From: Symsagittifera roscoffensis
Lineage: Eukaryota; Xenacoelomorpha; Acoela; Convolutidae
Assembly: GCF_963678635.1 (NCBI RefSeq)
Contig: NC_087065.1
Coordinates: 19,851,623 to 19,915,622, forward strand
Reading direction: 5' to 3'
Length of the DNA: 64,000 bases
Below the pieces are notes generated by a model. That model worked only from the letters and a program-made list of their open reading frames with translations, was not told the DNA's origin and made no database searches. Positions 35,421-46,352 of this stretch are shown here, piece by piece (positions within the stretch are counted from its first letter, which is position 1; each line of letters starts with the position of its first letter). Made by a program: the position numbers and the translations under genes.

Positions 35421-35684
35421 CAGGGGGGGGTCGTGGGTGGACGCTCTCTTTCCTTCAGGAATTCGACCCCTTGCCGACCCCAAGGGTCCCATTTTGGTAC
35501 TTTTAAGAAATCCATTTTTGGCTGCCCGACCCTTAAGTTTTTCTAAAAGCAAAAACTTTTGTCTAAACACGGTCTACTAGTGTTCTGGGAGCGCTCGGAA
35601 ACTCAATTTGGTCGACCTACAAAAGGCCGACAAAATTTTCAAAAAAGAAGTTTCTCCCTGAAGAAAATCTTAGATCCACCCCTG
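35421..35684 (+). mobile_element. hAT-like MITE, diverged and internally deleted
   Basis: Blocks are shared with the copies at 37444 and 39077: attcgaccccttgccgacccc, aagaaatccatttttggc, gagcgctcgg...caatttggtcgacct and the right end cttagatccacccctg. The left end is reduced to cagggggggg. The apparent flanking duplication (actcgta / attcgtta) is imperfect. Confidence 0.6.
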
Positions 35685-35888
35685 ATTCGTTACTCTATGA
35701 AGTTGATGCTTATGTGAGGTGCGAGAATAGAAAAAGAGCCCGGACTGTAATAGATTATTTTATGACTATAAACTTATGACTACTGTTTGCTAATTTAAAA
35801 CAAACATGAGGCACTTGTGAGGTTGAGAGGGGGGGTGGAGGGTTTAATAATCTAATAATCCAGCTGCAAAAGTTGACTGGGCTCTTAC

Positions 35889-36129
35889 GTCTAATGAGTC
35901 GTTCGGCTGTTGCTGCCCTCACAAGACCAGACCCTGAGCCCTCGTTAGAAGTCCTGTGACTGCTATATCCCCCACCTGACTTTTCAACCTGACTACCCCG
36001 CCACGCCTCCTCTCTGCTGGGTTGGGGGCTTCTGTTCTGGTTTTCATTGTTATCGTTGTAATTGTTGTTGTTTGTCAAGTTGGATTGGGCTGTTACGTTT
36101 CTTGTTGGACCATCAAATTTTTTATATGA
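35889..36129 (-). CDS. Internal exon of the large-intron gene (exon 4 of those found)
   Basis: Entered after aaacag at 36129 in phase 0, it runs 80 codons plus one base to a consensus donor GTAAGAG at 35888. The product is polar and disordered-looking: SYKKFDGPTRNVTAQSN, an Asn-rich run, Gln/Pro/Ser and Gly/Ser-rich stretches, ending VRAATAERLIR. The exit phase (one base) matches the exon at 18864-19042. There is no domain; cytoplasmic tail or scaffold-like sequence is an inference. Without splicing the frame would read on to 35755. Confidence 0.6.
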
Positions 36130-37028
36130 CTGTTTCACGCAATACCAATTGGATAGGTTATCCTAGCTTTTTCAACAAAATTTGTAAGAGTTGGAACAGT
36201 TTTAATGATTTTTTTTTTTAAATTGAAGCAAGCGTACATGAGCTCAAGAAATTAGAAAAAAACGCCGTTTCTTCAGCTCTCTGGTTTTTTAACATAGTTT
36301 TTTGATTCTCGAGAAGCTTTCATGGCTAACAGTTTCGCCATAAGACTAACGTATCCTGGAAAAGCAGAATGAATTGATATTTTCAATGCCAGTTATAAAA
36401 AAAATTGCACCTAAGAAAAAAGTCAAACAGCTATCTCAATTATGGTTCATTTTTCATTCAGTGAATAAAATTAATTCCTTGATTGAATTTGAATGAACCT
36501 AATTTGAGCTTTTTTCCCTTAAACCAATCCCCTCTACCCCACCTGCGATATTTACCATCGATTTTTCACTCACTTTGTCCGGTTGTTACAAAAAGTGGCA
36601 GGATTGTTTCTCTAATTAGGCTATGACAAACATAGTTGGTCTTCATATCCAACCTTCTCATCAAAACTCCTAATTACACCATAAAATTGGTGCATATGTG
36701 AGGTGGGGCGAGGAAAAAAGAGTCCGCTTTTGATGCCATAAGTCTTGTCATTTCTTTTTATAAAACTGCTTTTCTTTTAGTTTCAGGTATTTTGAACTAC
36801 CACGAGATTTAAGTATCAAAAAAAACTTGACTGCAAGAAGATCAAAACTGTTTTTTTTTTAAAAAGACTCTATTTTTAAAATCTTTTTTTAAAATCTCTC
36901 TACATAAATGGTGAACCAGCAGCCCCCTGCGTGAAAATACAACCAGATAAAAAAAACTAAGTGGAATTGGAAAAAGTTGGTTATTGGTCTAAAAAGAGTC
37001 CTATTGAAGACTGGTGGTGAGAATGGAC

Positions 37029-37152
37029 GTTGAATATGTTTCGCATCATGGCATCCTGTTGAGCTGCTAGGATACTCCCCCCATCCAGACTATCCACCCT
37101 GTAGTGACCCCTCCTTCCTGTGTAATAGTTCTCAGAACTGGAGGGGATGTTT
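37029..37152 (-). CDS. Internal exon of the large-intron gene (exon 3 of those found)
   Basis: The acceptor TTTTGATTCGCAG precedes 37152. The frame, entered with one base, reads NIPSSSENYYTGRRGHYRVD and then SLDGGSILAAQQDAMMRNIFN. The entry phase fits the donor at 60355. The exit is uncertain. A GT at 37028 (aac|gtccat, weak) keeps phase 0 for the next exon. Otherwise the frame continues 15 codons to a stop at 36981 (ending LFLDQ), which would make it an alternative terminal exon. Confidence 0.55.
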
Positions 37153-37443
37153 CTGCGAATCAAAATAATCCGATCTTATCAGTCCTTTGTCGTCTTTAAG
37201 TTTTTCGCACCAGCTTTTCTTACTTTTTTGATTGCACCCAGCTTTAAAAAATCATCACATTTTGAAGCTTTTGGCTTCCTCTAACAAATAGCTTAAGGGA
37301 AATGCATCGGCAAGAATATATTACTTGTCAATAGAGGGTAGATTGTATGAACATAATTTTGTAAGAGGAGTCAAGAAAAAAACAAGACTGCTGGATCAAA
37401 GGAGACGCCTTGAATTTTTTACTGCCGTTTAAAGTGTTCAATT

Positions 37444-37893
37444 CAGGGGCGGATTTAGGAAGGGGGCGGGGGGGGGGGGGGGGGCGGACGCCCCCCCCCC
37501 CCTCAGGGATTCGACCCCCTGCCGACCCAAAGGGTCCCCCCTTTGATACTTTTTAAGAAATCCATTTTTGGCCGACCGACCCTAAAAATTTTCTAAAGGC
37601 GCCTTGGGCGCCAATATATACTAATTTTGAGGGGGGAGCGCGCGCCAAAAAACGCAATTTTTCGGTCAAAATTTTCCAAAAAGTGCCTAAAAACGCCTTT
37701 TTTGACCTGTTTTTTTTTTCAATATTTTGCATGCGGCGCAAAAAATTTGGCCAAAATAGGGACAAAAACGTGCTTTGGGAGAGCTCGAAAAATCAATTTG
37801 GTCGACCTTAAAAAAAAAAAAGGTCGTCCAAATTTTCGAAATTTTTTTGAAAATCCGCCCTCCCCCCTCGAGAAAATCCTAGATCCGCCCCTG
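37444..37893 (+). mobile_element. hAT-like MITE with exact 8-bp target duplication
   Basis: The termini CAGGGGCGGATTTAGG and CCTAGATCCGCCCCTG are inverted with one mismatch. The flanks gttcaatt (37436-37443) and gttcaatt (37894-37901) are an exact 8-bp duplication, diagnostic of hAT transposition. At 450 bp it cannot encode a transposase. It contains a striking G-run/C-run hairpin near 37466-37502. The plus and minus frames across it are chance. Confidence 0.88.
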
Positions 37894-37989
37894 GTTCAAT
37901 TTGAAAGAAAAAAAACAACCAACAAAAAACATTTTCGACAGAAAAACAATAATAAAATTGTTTCTACACCCTATTTACAACTACAGGCA

Positions 37990-38420
37990 ATATATTTTAT
38001 AATATCATTCAAAAGGTATTGTTGTTTTAGGCTTAATTTTGAAAAAATATTTCACCTATGATCATTTTTTGTAAAGTTATGGAATTTAAAGATTGGAATG
38101 TCGGCCAATTTGGGACAAATAACGGGCGATATATTTCGCGCAGTTAACGCGAAAGCGAAGATTTAAAACGTCTTAGAAATCGTTCCAAATTGAGTGAAGG
38201 AAGCTTATTTGGCATAATTGATTTGTTACTAGGAGGAAAAACTATCACTTTGTACTTTATCTGGCGTGTGCGAAGAAGATTTCCACAAAAATCTGCAATT
38301 AAAAAAAAGAGAATTCGATTTATTTTATTATATATAACTTGTTTACGTTATTACTGATCCATAGACCCTAAAAGCCAGTCAGAACATTCAGGTCTTTGCC
38401 GTGATACGAGCAGTCTTGTT
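37990..38420 (+). mobile_element. Helitron/Helentron-like element, copy 3 (5' truncated)
   Basis: It matches the 51227 family from atatcattcaaaaggtattgttg to the end tgatacgagcagtcttgtt and includes the gggcgatatatttcgcgc block. The first hundred or so bases are missing. An isolated 3' end of the same family (cgccctgatatacaagcagt) lies at 38541-38571. Confidence 0.65.
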
Positions 38421-39076
38421 GTAGTTTATTTTAGCGGGTGGGGTAATAAGTCGAAAACAATTCTTTCTTCACTAGTAACTTGTCAATTTTGCAACCAATT
38501 TTTTCTGAAATTCGTTTCAAGTTGCAGTATAAAAATTCTGACCTTCGCCCTGATATACAAGCAGTCTTGTTGAATCTACTCTAGACTTTTCTGAGATCTT
38601 TGTTTTATAGTGAAACATACTGTCTTCTTTTTATTTTGTGGAATCCGCAGCAGTACACGGAGTTCACGAACAACTTGTGATGGAAACCAATACATACTTT
38701 AACCCCCAATAAGACACTAAAAAATACAAAACACCGTTCACAAAACTTCTTTTTTCAAAAACGCGAATCTAGAAGCCCTATAAGACTTTTCAAACTTGAC
38801 TAGTGAAAAGTTTTTGAATGAAGTCAAGGTGATCAAAATACAAAAAAAATCATTTCATTAGCTTTGAATTTTTTTGCAAGTAAGAAAATTATGTAGTGGA
38901 GCGTTTTTTAAACTCTTAAACTGAGTTTCAACATACTTTTCAAACTAAAAATATGAAATTCATATTAAACTAAATTTAGAATTCTTTATCAAAAATTAAT
39001 CCTAAATGCATATCTTACACTAGACCTAAGACATTTACGTATCAGAACAGAAAAACATTTTTGTTATTAAATCATA

Positions 39077-39503
39077 CAGGGGCGGATTTAGGGGGGGGGG
39101 AGCGGACGCCTCTTCCCCTCAGGGGTTCGAGCCCCTGCCGACCCAAAGGGTCCCCCCTTTGATACTTTTTCAGAAATCCTTTTTTGGCCGACCGACCCTA
39201 AATTTTTTCTAAAGGCGCCTTGGGCGCCAACATATACTAACTTTCAGGGGGAGCGCGCGCCAAAAAAAAAGCGATTTTTTTTGTCAACATTTTTCAAAAA
39301 GTGCCCAAAAACGGCTTTTTTGACTATTTTTTCAAAAATTTGCCTGCGGCGCAGAAAACTTTGCCAAAATAGGGGCAAAACAGTGCTTTGCGAGAGCTCG
39401 AAAAATCAATTTGATCGACCTAAAAAAAAAGGTCGTCAAAATTTTCGAATTTTTTTTGAAAATCCGCCCCCCCCCCATCGAGAAAATCCTAGATCCGCCC
39501 CTG
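39077..39503 (+). mobile_element. hAT-like MITE with 8-bp target duplication (7 of 8 identical)
   Basis: It has the same termini as the copy at 37444. The flanks are aaatcata (39069-39076) and aactcata (39504-39511). Internal blocks are collinear with the other copies. Non-coding. Confidence 0.85.
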
Positions 39504-39969
39504 AACTCATAATTACAGCCAAGAAATTGGAGATAAATTGAAGATTTAAAAATCTAAATCAGATTCCAAAAAACTTTATATTAAAATTTTCCCTTCAAAT
39601 AAAGAAATGTGAGTCCTTATATAGAAAACTAGAGCAAAGCAGTTTTTCAATTAATACGAAATAAAACGAAATCTAAATACATAAAAATCACATCCTACAG
39701 GCGTACGGATAAGAGGTAGATTAAATGTAGATTTAGTAACCTGAAAAGTGAAAATGCCTTTCTTCAACAACTTGTCTGACATCTTGCAATGCTTGAGGTA
39801 GAAGCAAAGAATTATTTCTTCATTTACAATAAGTTAGACAAAAAACATTTGTAGAACGAGCTGTCTGGAAAAAATGAACTTTCCTCTGAACTTTTATTCT
39901 CGATGTTGTTTGTTTTCTAACACTTTTTGACAGTCTTTCTCGGAGCACAAACAATATTGGCCTCAGATC

Positions 39970-42900
39970 TCAGAATTTTCATCTAACAAAGTTTTCAATT
40001 GCAAGTTTTTCATTTGTTTTTTCATATCCCAATTTTTAGTTCATTACTTGATTAACGACTTTTTAAATATATAAAGGTTTCAAAACAAACATTATAACTA
40101 ACTTGCTTGCGTTTCATTTGCAAAGTCAATGAAATAAAAATCATTTAAAAAAAAACTTCTCAGAAAAAATAAGAAAGATCAAAACAAATGATTTTCTAAA
40201 CAAGAATAGTTTTTATGCCAGATCAATTCGTTGCATATTGTGGGCATCAAAAAAAATTAAACCACCAATCAAAGTACGGAAAAACTAAACCAATAAATTT
40301 GGACTTTTCAATTTAAGCTTGAGACTTGAACATCTTATGGATGGTGTGAAAAACTTGTATCAAAAACTGGTTGTTAGAAATCAAACAAGAGGAGCTGAGC
40401 CATCCGAGCCCGACACTTTTTCTTCCAATTTCAGAGAAAAGTCAAAAGTGTGATAAAACTATCACAAAATATGAATCATAAATAAATCACATAAATGAAT
40501 TTCCGAGAACGATAAGTTTTTGTATGATAATTTTTGTGCACCCCGTTCTCTCCATTTAACCCAATAAAGCTCAAAATTGAGACAGCTTTTTTGAATTTTT
40601 TTTTTAAATGATCAAAAAAACCTCTTCCAAGGAAAAATGGACGTAACAATTTGAATAGGAAATCTTGCTGCTGCCTTTTTTTTCATTGAACACAAAAGCT
40701 CACATTTGGGGGGTAGATTTTGAGAAAAGATAGAAAGTTTTTTAAAGCGTTTAAAAAATTAGAAAATTGACTTTTCCGAGGACGATAACTTTTTATTTAA
40801 AAAAGGGGGCTTCCAACAACGTCTTCTCTCCATTGAATCTAAAATCTCAGAATTGATAAGGCTATTTTTGAGAAAAATCAAAAAGTTTCAAAAAACAAAA
40901 AATTGAAAATTTGAACTTTAGGGGTGCCATAACTTTTTTTGTGCAAAAAAACGGTGTAAGCGCTTGTTTGGGAAAAACTGAAAAAAGATTAAAAAGTTCC
41001 CCACAGGGTGTTTCGAAAACTCTAGAAAGGGAGGTATCGTACAAAGAGACTAGGCACACAGGGCAGTGGGAGGTCTTTCCGCTGGTAACACTTTTTTAAG
41101 CACTCGACAAATTATTTTTTGACTTTTGAAAAAACTATAATTTTGAGAAAAAAAAGACGAAAACAAGTCCCATACTTTTTCATGATACCTGCTTTCAACA
41201 ACCTGGAATCTTTTAGTGACAAAAATTTTTGTTATAATTCTACCCGTACTTCTACTGCTACAAAAATATTATTTACTACAATCAAATCGGCACCTCGGAT
41301 GCTGAAATAGTTCAACAACACCATCAGTCATTGAACGCCAGCAGTACATTGAGCGTTCTTCAGTGACAAATTTCAGTGTAGTATAACTGTCCAAAGTTTT
41401 TAAAAGTTCATACCTGTGATGAAAACTTAAAAAGAAATTTTTTTGAAACACCCACCTTGGTTTGGTATTTTTACCTATTTTATCAAAAAAATTAGCGTCC
41501 TAAATGCCGAAACAAAATTTCATATACTATACCTGTTTAAATGGTTAAAAAAGTTTTCGTCAAAAAGCGTTAGTTGACGACTATACAAGGAAAATTACAA
41601 TCATACCGTTTCACTTATGGAGACTATAGAAAAAGACTGCATATCAAAATTCACATCTAATAAAGTTTTCATTTGCATGTTTTTCATTTGTTTTTTTTTA
41701 TCCCAGTTTTCAGCTCATTACGTGATTAATGACTTTTTAAATATATAAACGTTCCAAAATAATAATTTTAACTAACTTGCTTGCGTTTCATTAGTAAAGT
41801 GAACTAAATAACATTAATTCAAATAAATTAACTTCTTAGAAAGAATAAAAATGATCAAATTAAATGATTATTTGAATCAGAATAGTTTTTATGCCTGATC
41901 AATTCGTTGCATATTGTGGGCACCAACAAAATTCAAAGCACCGATCAAAGTACGGAAAAATTAAAATCAAAAAATTTGGACTTTCCAATTTAAGCTTGAG
42001 ACATGAACACCTTATGGATGGTGTGAAAAATGTGCATCAAACACTGGGTGTTAGGAAGCAAACAAGAGGAGCTAAACCATCCGAGCCCGACACTGTTCCT
42101 TCCAATTTCCGAGAAAAGTCAAAGGTGTGATAAAACTGTCACAAAATGTGAATCGTAAATAAATCACAAATATAAATTTCCGAGAACGATAACTTTTTGT
42201 AGGATAAATTTTGTGCACCCCGTTCTCTCTATTAAACTCAACAAAGCGGAAAATTGAGAGTCCTTTTTTATGAGAAAAGACCAAAAACTTTAAAAAATGC
42301 TCAAAAAACAATTTTCTTCTAAGGAAATTTGGACGTAAAATTTTAAGTAGGTAATCTTGCTGCTATTTTTTATTTTCATTGAACTCAAACGCTGACTGTT
42401 AGCGGGTAGATTTTGACAGAAGATGAAAATTTTTTTAAAGCGTTCAAAAAATTACCAATGTGAATTTTCCGAGAACGATAACTTTTTTTTAAAAAAGGGG
42501 GCTTCCAACAACGTCTTCTCTTCATTGAATCTAAAATCTCAGATTTGATAGAGCCATTTTTGAGAAAAAATCAAAAAAGTTTCAATAAACAAAAAATTTA
42601 AAACTTGAACTTTAGGGGTTCCATAACTTTTTTTGTGCAAAAAAAATCGGTGTGAGCGCTTGTTTGGGAAAAACTGAAAAAAGATCAAAAAGTTTTCCAC
42701 AGGGTATTTCGAAAGCTGTAGAAAGGGAGGTATCGTACAAAGAGACTAGGCACACAGGGCAGTGGGAGGTTTTTCCGCTGGTAACACTTTTTTTTAAAAA
42801 CTCGACAGAATATTTTTTGACTTTTTGAAAAACTATAATTTTGAGAAAAAAAAGACAAAAACATGTCCCATACTTTTTCATGATACCTGTTTTCATCAAA

Positions 42901-44056
42901 TTGGAACCTATTTGTGACGAAAATTCTTGCTATAGTTCTACCCGTACTTCTACTGCTACAAAAATATTATTGACTACAATCAAATCGGCACTTCGGATGC
43001 TGGAATAGTTCAACGACACCATCAGTCTTCGAAGGCCAGCAGTACATTCAAGGCACGCATAGTTTTTAAATTTCAGATTTTGTTTTTGAAGCACCCGCCT
43101 TGAGTTGGTACCTTGAGTTGGTAGCGTCTTAAATACCTAAATAATAATTCAAATATTAGAATTGTATAAATATTTTAAAAAAACTTGCAAGTTTTTTATT
43201 TGTTTTTTTTTCATATCCCAGTTTTCAGCTCATTACTTGATTAATGACTTTTTAAATATATAAACGTTCAAAGTAATCATTATAACTAACTTGCTTGCGC
43301 TTCATTTGTAAACTGAACTAAATAATAATCATTTAAATAAAGTAATTTATTAGAAAGAATAAGAATGATCAAAACAAATGATTACTTAAATCAGAATAAT
43401 TTTTATGCCAGATCAATTCGTTGCATAATGTGGGCATCAATAAAATTTAAAGCACCGATCAAAGTACGGAAAACTAAAATCAATAAATTTGGATTTTTCA
43501 ATTTTAAGCTTGAGATATGAAAATCTTATGGATGATGTAAAAAATTTGCATCGAAAACTGGTTGTTAGAAAGCAAACAGGAGGAACTAAACCATCCGAGC
43601 CCGACACTGATTTTTTGAAAAAATATGATTTTGAAAAAAGATGAAAACATATCCCATAAATTTTCATGATACCTGCTTTCATCAAACTGGAATCTATTTG
43701 TGACAAAAATTTTTGCTGTATTTCTACCGGTACTCATACTGCAACACAAATATTTTGTACTACAATCAAATCGGCACTTCGGATGCTGAAATAGTTCAAC
43801 AACCCCATCAGTCTTTGAACGCCAGCAGTACATTCAAGGCACGCATAGTTTTTAATTTTCAGAAGAAATTTTTTTGAAGCTCTCGCCTTGAGTTGGTATT
43901 ATTAATTATTTTATCAAAAAAATTAGCGTCTTAAATTCCGAAACAATTCAAATATTAGAAGTGTAAAATAGGTATAAAAAATTTTCTCGTCAAAAAAAGG
44001 GTAGTTTTCGTCAAAAGGAAAATTACTTCATACAGTTTCATTTATGGAGACTATAG
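39970..44056 (+). repeat. Three tandem units of a roughly 1.5-1.7 kb repeat
   Basis: Landmarks recur in order: cccagttttcagctcatta-like at about 40030, 41702 and 43218; atgccagatcaattcgttgc-like at 40216, 41891 and 43405; tcggatgctgaaatagttcaac at 41297, 42998 and 43777. Unit starts are near 39970, 41645 and 43170. Unit 3 lacks about 0.7 kb of the middle. Within units 1 and 2 a shorter motif, ttttccgagaacgataactttt with a downstream tctctccattgaatct block, is itself repeated. Many open frames on both strands here are shadows. Confidence 0.85.
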
Positions 44057-44312
44057 AAAAAAAATGCTTATCAGACGACTACCATAGTATTCTTGTAATA
44101 ATAATTGCTACCATTGTATAATAAGCGTTTTTTTTACCATTTTCTTCAAAAATTTCTCTCAAACTAATTTAAAACTCAAATATTACAACTATAAGACAAT
44201 TCTTGGTAACATGGGAATTTTCGTTTCTGAAAGAGTTTCTATTGAACAAAAAAACTTCTCATACAGTTTTGGCATATGAGAATGGTATGATAAGCATTTT
44301 TGTCAACCCGGA
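44057..44312. repeat. Fold-back repeat, short member
   Basis: The left part is aaaatgcttatcag and the right part gatAAGCATTTTTGTCAACCCGGA, with accattgtataataagcg inside. Its right end matches the ends of the repeats at 7949 and 63876. Confidence 0.5.
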
Positions 44313-45300
44313 TAGTCTTAAGGTCAAACTTAAAATGTTGTCTTTACAGTGTCAACTTTTTGTTAAGTTATGGGGTTTTTTAAATGACATAAGGGGCTAT
44401 TTAACCCGGCTATGGAAACATTCTAACTCATTTGAGGCTATTTGGTCTTTTCAATAAACTTCTAAATGCTAAACTAGCATTTTCAATTACCATTACCATT
44501 TTTTTGTGAAAACGCATCAATTTAATAAAACTATCAAAAAACCTCAAAGCCTTAGCCCTGATACTTGTATTTCTTTGTTTCCATTTTGTTGCAGACGAGC
44601 TAAAAGTTGAAAGGGCGGTCGTCGGCAAAATTATAACCGTCCTTTGATCCGGGTTAGTACACTTTCCGTTTGCTCTTAATTTTTAACCTCGAAATCAATA
44701 CGCCCCCTAGCAATAAAAGACAAAGGCACTCTTTTGCCTAAACAATTAATTTTATCCCTCTGCAAAATGAAAAAGACTGTCCCTTTCTTTTCATTCAAGT
44801 AATTGAAGATAACTCATCTTTACTGGCGTCTTTAACTTTCAACCTTTTTCCATACTCCTTAAGGCTATTCGAAGGATGGAATTTAGAATTTATTGTCAAA
44901 AATGTTTTGTTTTGGTCTTTTGTGCCTCGCTATGAAAAGAATTTCTAAAGAAATTAGACAACCATCCTGGCGCGAAAATTTAAGCTCTTAGACAAAAGAC
45001 AGACTGAGTGCCTCTTTTTTGCTTTCGTGAAACAACATGTTTTTTTACCAAATACTGAAAAAAAAATGAACATAAGGTTTGTGAAACAAATGAATTCGGT
45101 ATTTTGTCTCAACATAACCTTTAATGCTTTTCGTATAGTTTGTGTTCCGATTGATCATTAATTGGTCGGAAAAAAATTTTGTAATAGAAAGAACTTGATA
45201 AATCACAAATTCCGAAGTTTTTAATTATCCTCCCTCAACAGCCACGCCACTCTAAAAAAATAAAGTGCGTTAAGATTTGAGTCGTACATGGGGATTAAGC
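44313..45300. other. No supported gene before the assembly gap
   Basis: A minus-strand frame of about 85 codons (about 44690-44428, containing KWKQRNTSIRAKALRFFDS) is somewhat protein-like but has no motif or splice context, so it is not called. Confidence 0.4.
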
Positions 45301-45500
45301 NNNNNNNNNNNNNNNNNNNNNNNNNNNNNNNNNNNNNNNNNNNNNNNNNNNNNNNNNNNNNNNNNNNNNNNNNNNNNNNNNNNNNNNNNNNNNNNNNNNN
45401 NNNNNNNNNNNNNNNNNNNNNNNNNNNNNNNNNNNNNNNNNNNNNNNNNNNNNNNNNNNNNNNNNNNNNNNNNNNNNNNNNNNNNNNNNNNNNNNNNNNN
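45301..45500. other. Assembly gap (200 N)
   Basis: Exactly 200 unknown bases, probably a placeholder length. Open frames spanning it are meaningless. Confidence 1.
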
Positions 45501-46352
45501 GTGCAAAATCCTATGAACGAAATTGTGATCATAAAATACGTCATCAAAAAAGTTTCTGAGGTGAAATTTGAATTAGATCAAAATAGCACTATGTTAATGA
45601 TTTCAGATTTATCAAAATTTCAAATATAATGGTGAGCGTTAAACTTAATGTGCATCTTGGTTATCTAAATTTTAATGAGCGTTCTGAAGTTATAAAAAAA
45701 TTTAGGTAATTTGATCAGCTAAAAACATGTTTTAATGGATTTGAATTTCAAGGCACAGTTTTTTGCTGATCAATCAAAAACATCAACCAAATACTAATAT
45801 TTTTATAGAGAAAATAAGTATCGGCTAAAGCAAGTTTTCGCTTGATTGGGTTTGAATCTTTTTACAAATGCGTGCTTAAGCATAATTTTATTTTTCACTA
45901 ATTGTATAGGATTAAATCAAGCTCTGATTGATTTGAGAAATTAGTTATATAGTTAATGCAAACTGCTTGTCTGAAAAAATGTTAGGATAAAAATATTGAT
46001 TTAATGAAACTAATCTATACTTCTAATAAAGGGTGTTAAAAATAACGGATAATAATTTTGCTATATCTTCTGCTTTTGTTTAAAAACTCAGTAATCGCAA
46101 TATCTGCACAAAGCACTTTTTTCCAAATTGAAAGCAGTTTTTATTTCAACAATTATTTACAGCAAAAATTGTTCCAGCATTGAAACGATCGATTTTAAAG
46201 TTCACTGTTGTATTGTGGTGCACAAGATGTGAAGCAGTTAACTCACTGAAACAAATAGTTGGTATAATAGCTTTGGGTCAAAATAAATATCAATTAAGAA
46301 ATTGATTAAGATAAATTATACTCGTCAGAAGAAGGTCATGTTGATGTAACAC
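45501..46352. other. 3' flank of the caspase-like gene
   Basis: AT-rich, no gene. On the minus strand an AATAAA (46145-46140) lies about 210 bases past the stop codon and could serve as polyadenylation signal. Confidence 0.4.

Noticed and set aside
44428-44690. Minus frame of about 85 codons
   Set aside because: Somewhat protein-like but without motif, splice site or repeat copy.
45221-45629. Open frames spanning the N block
   Set aside because: They exist only because N codons are not stops.
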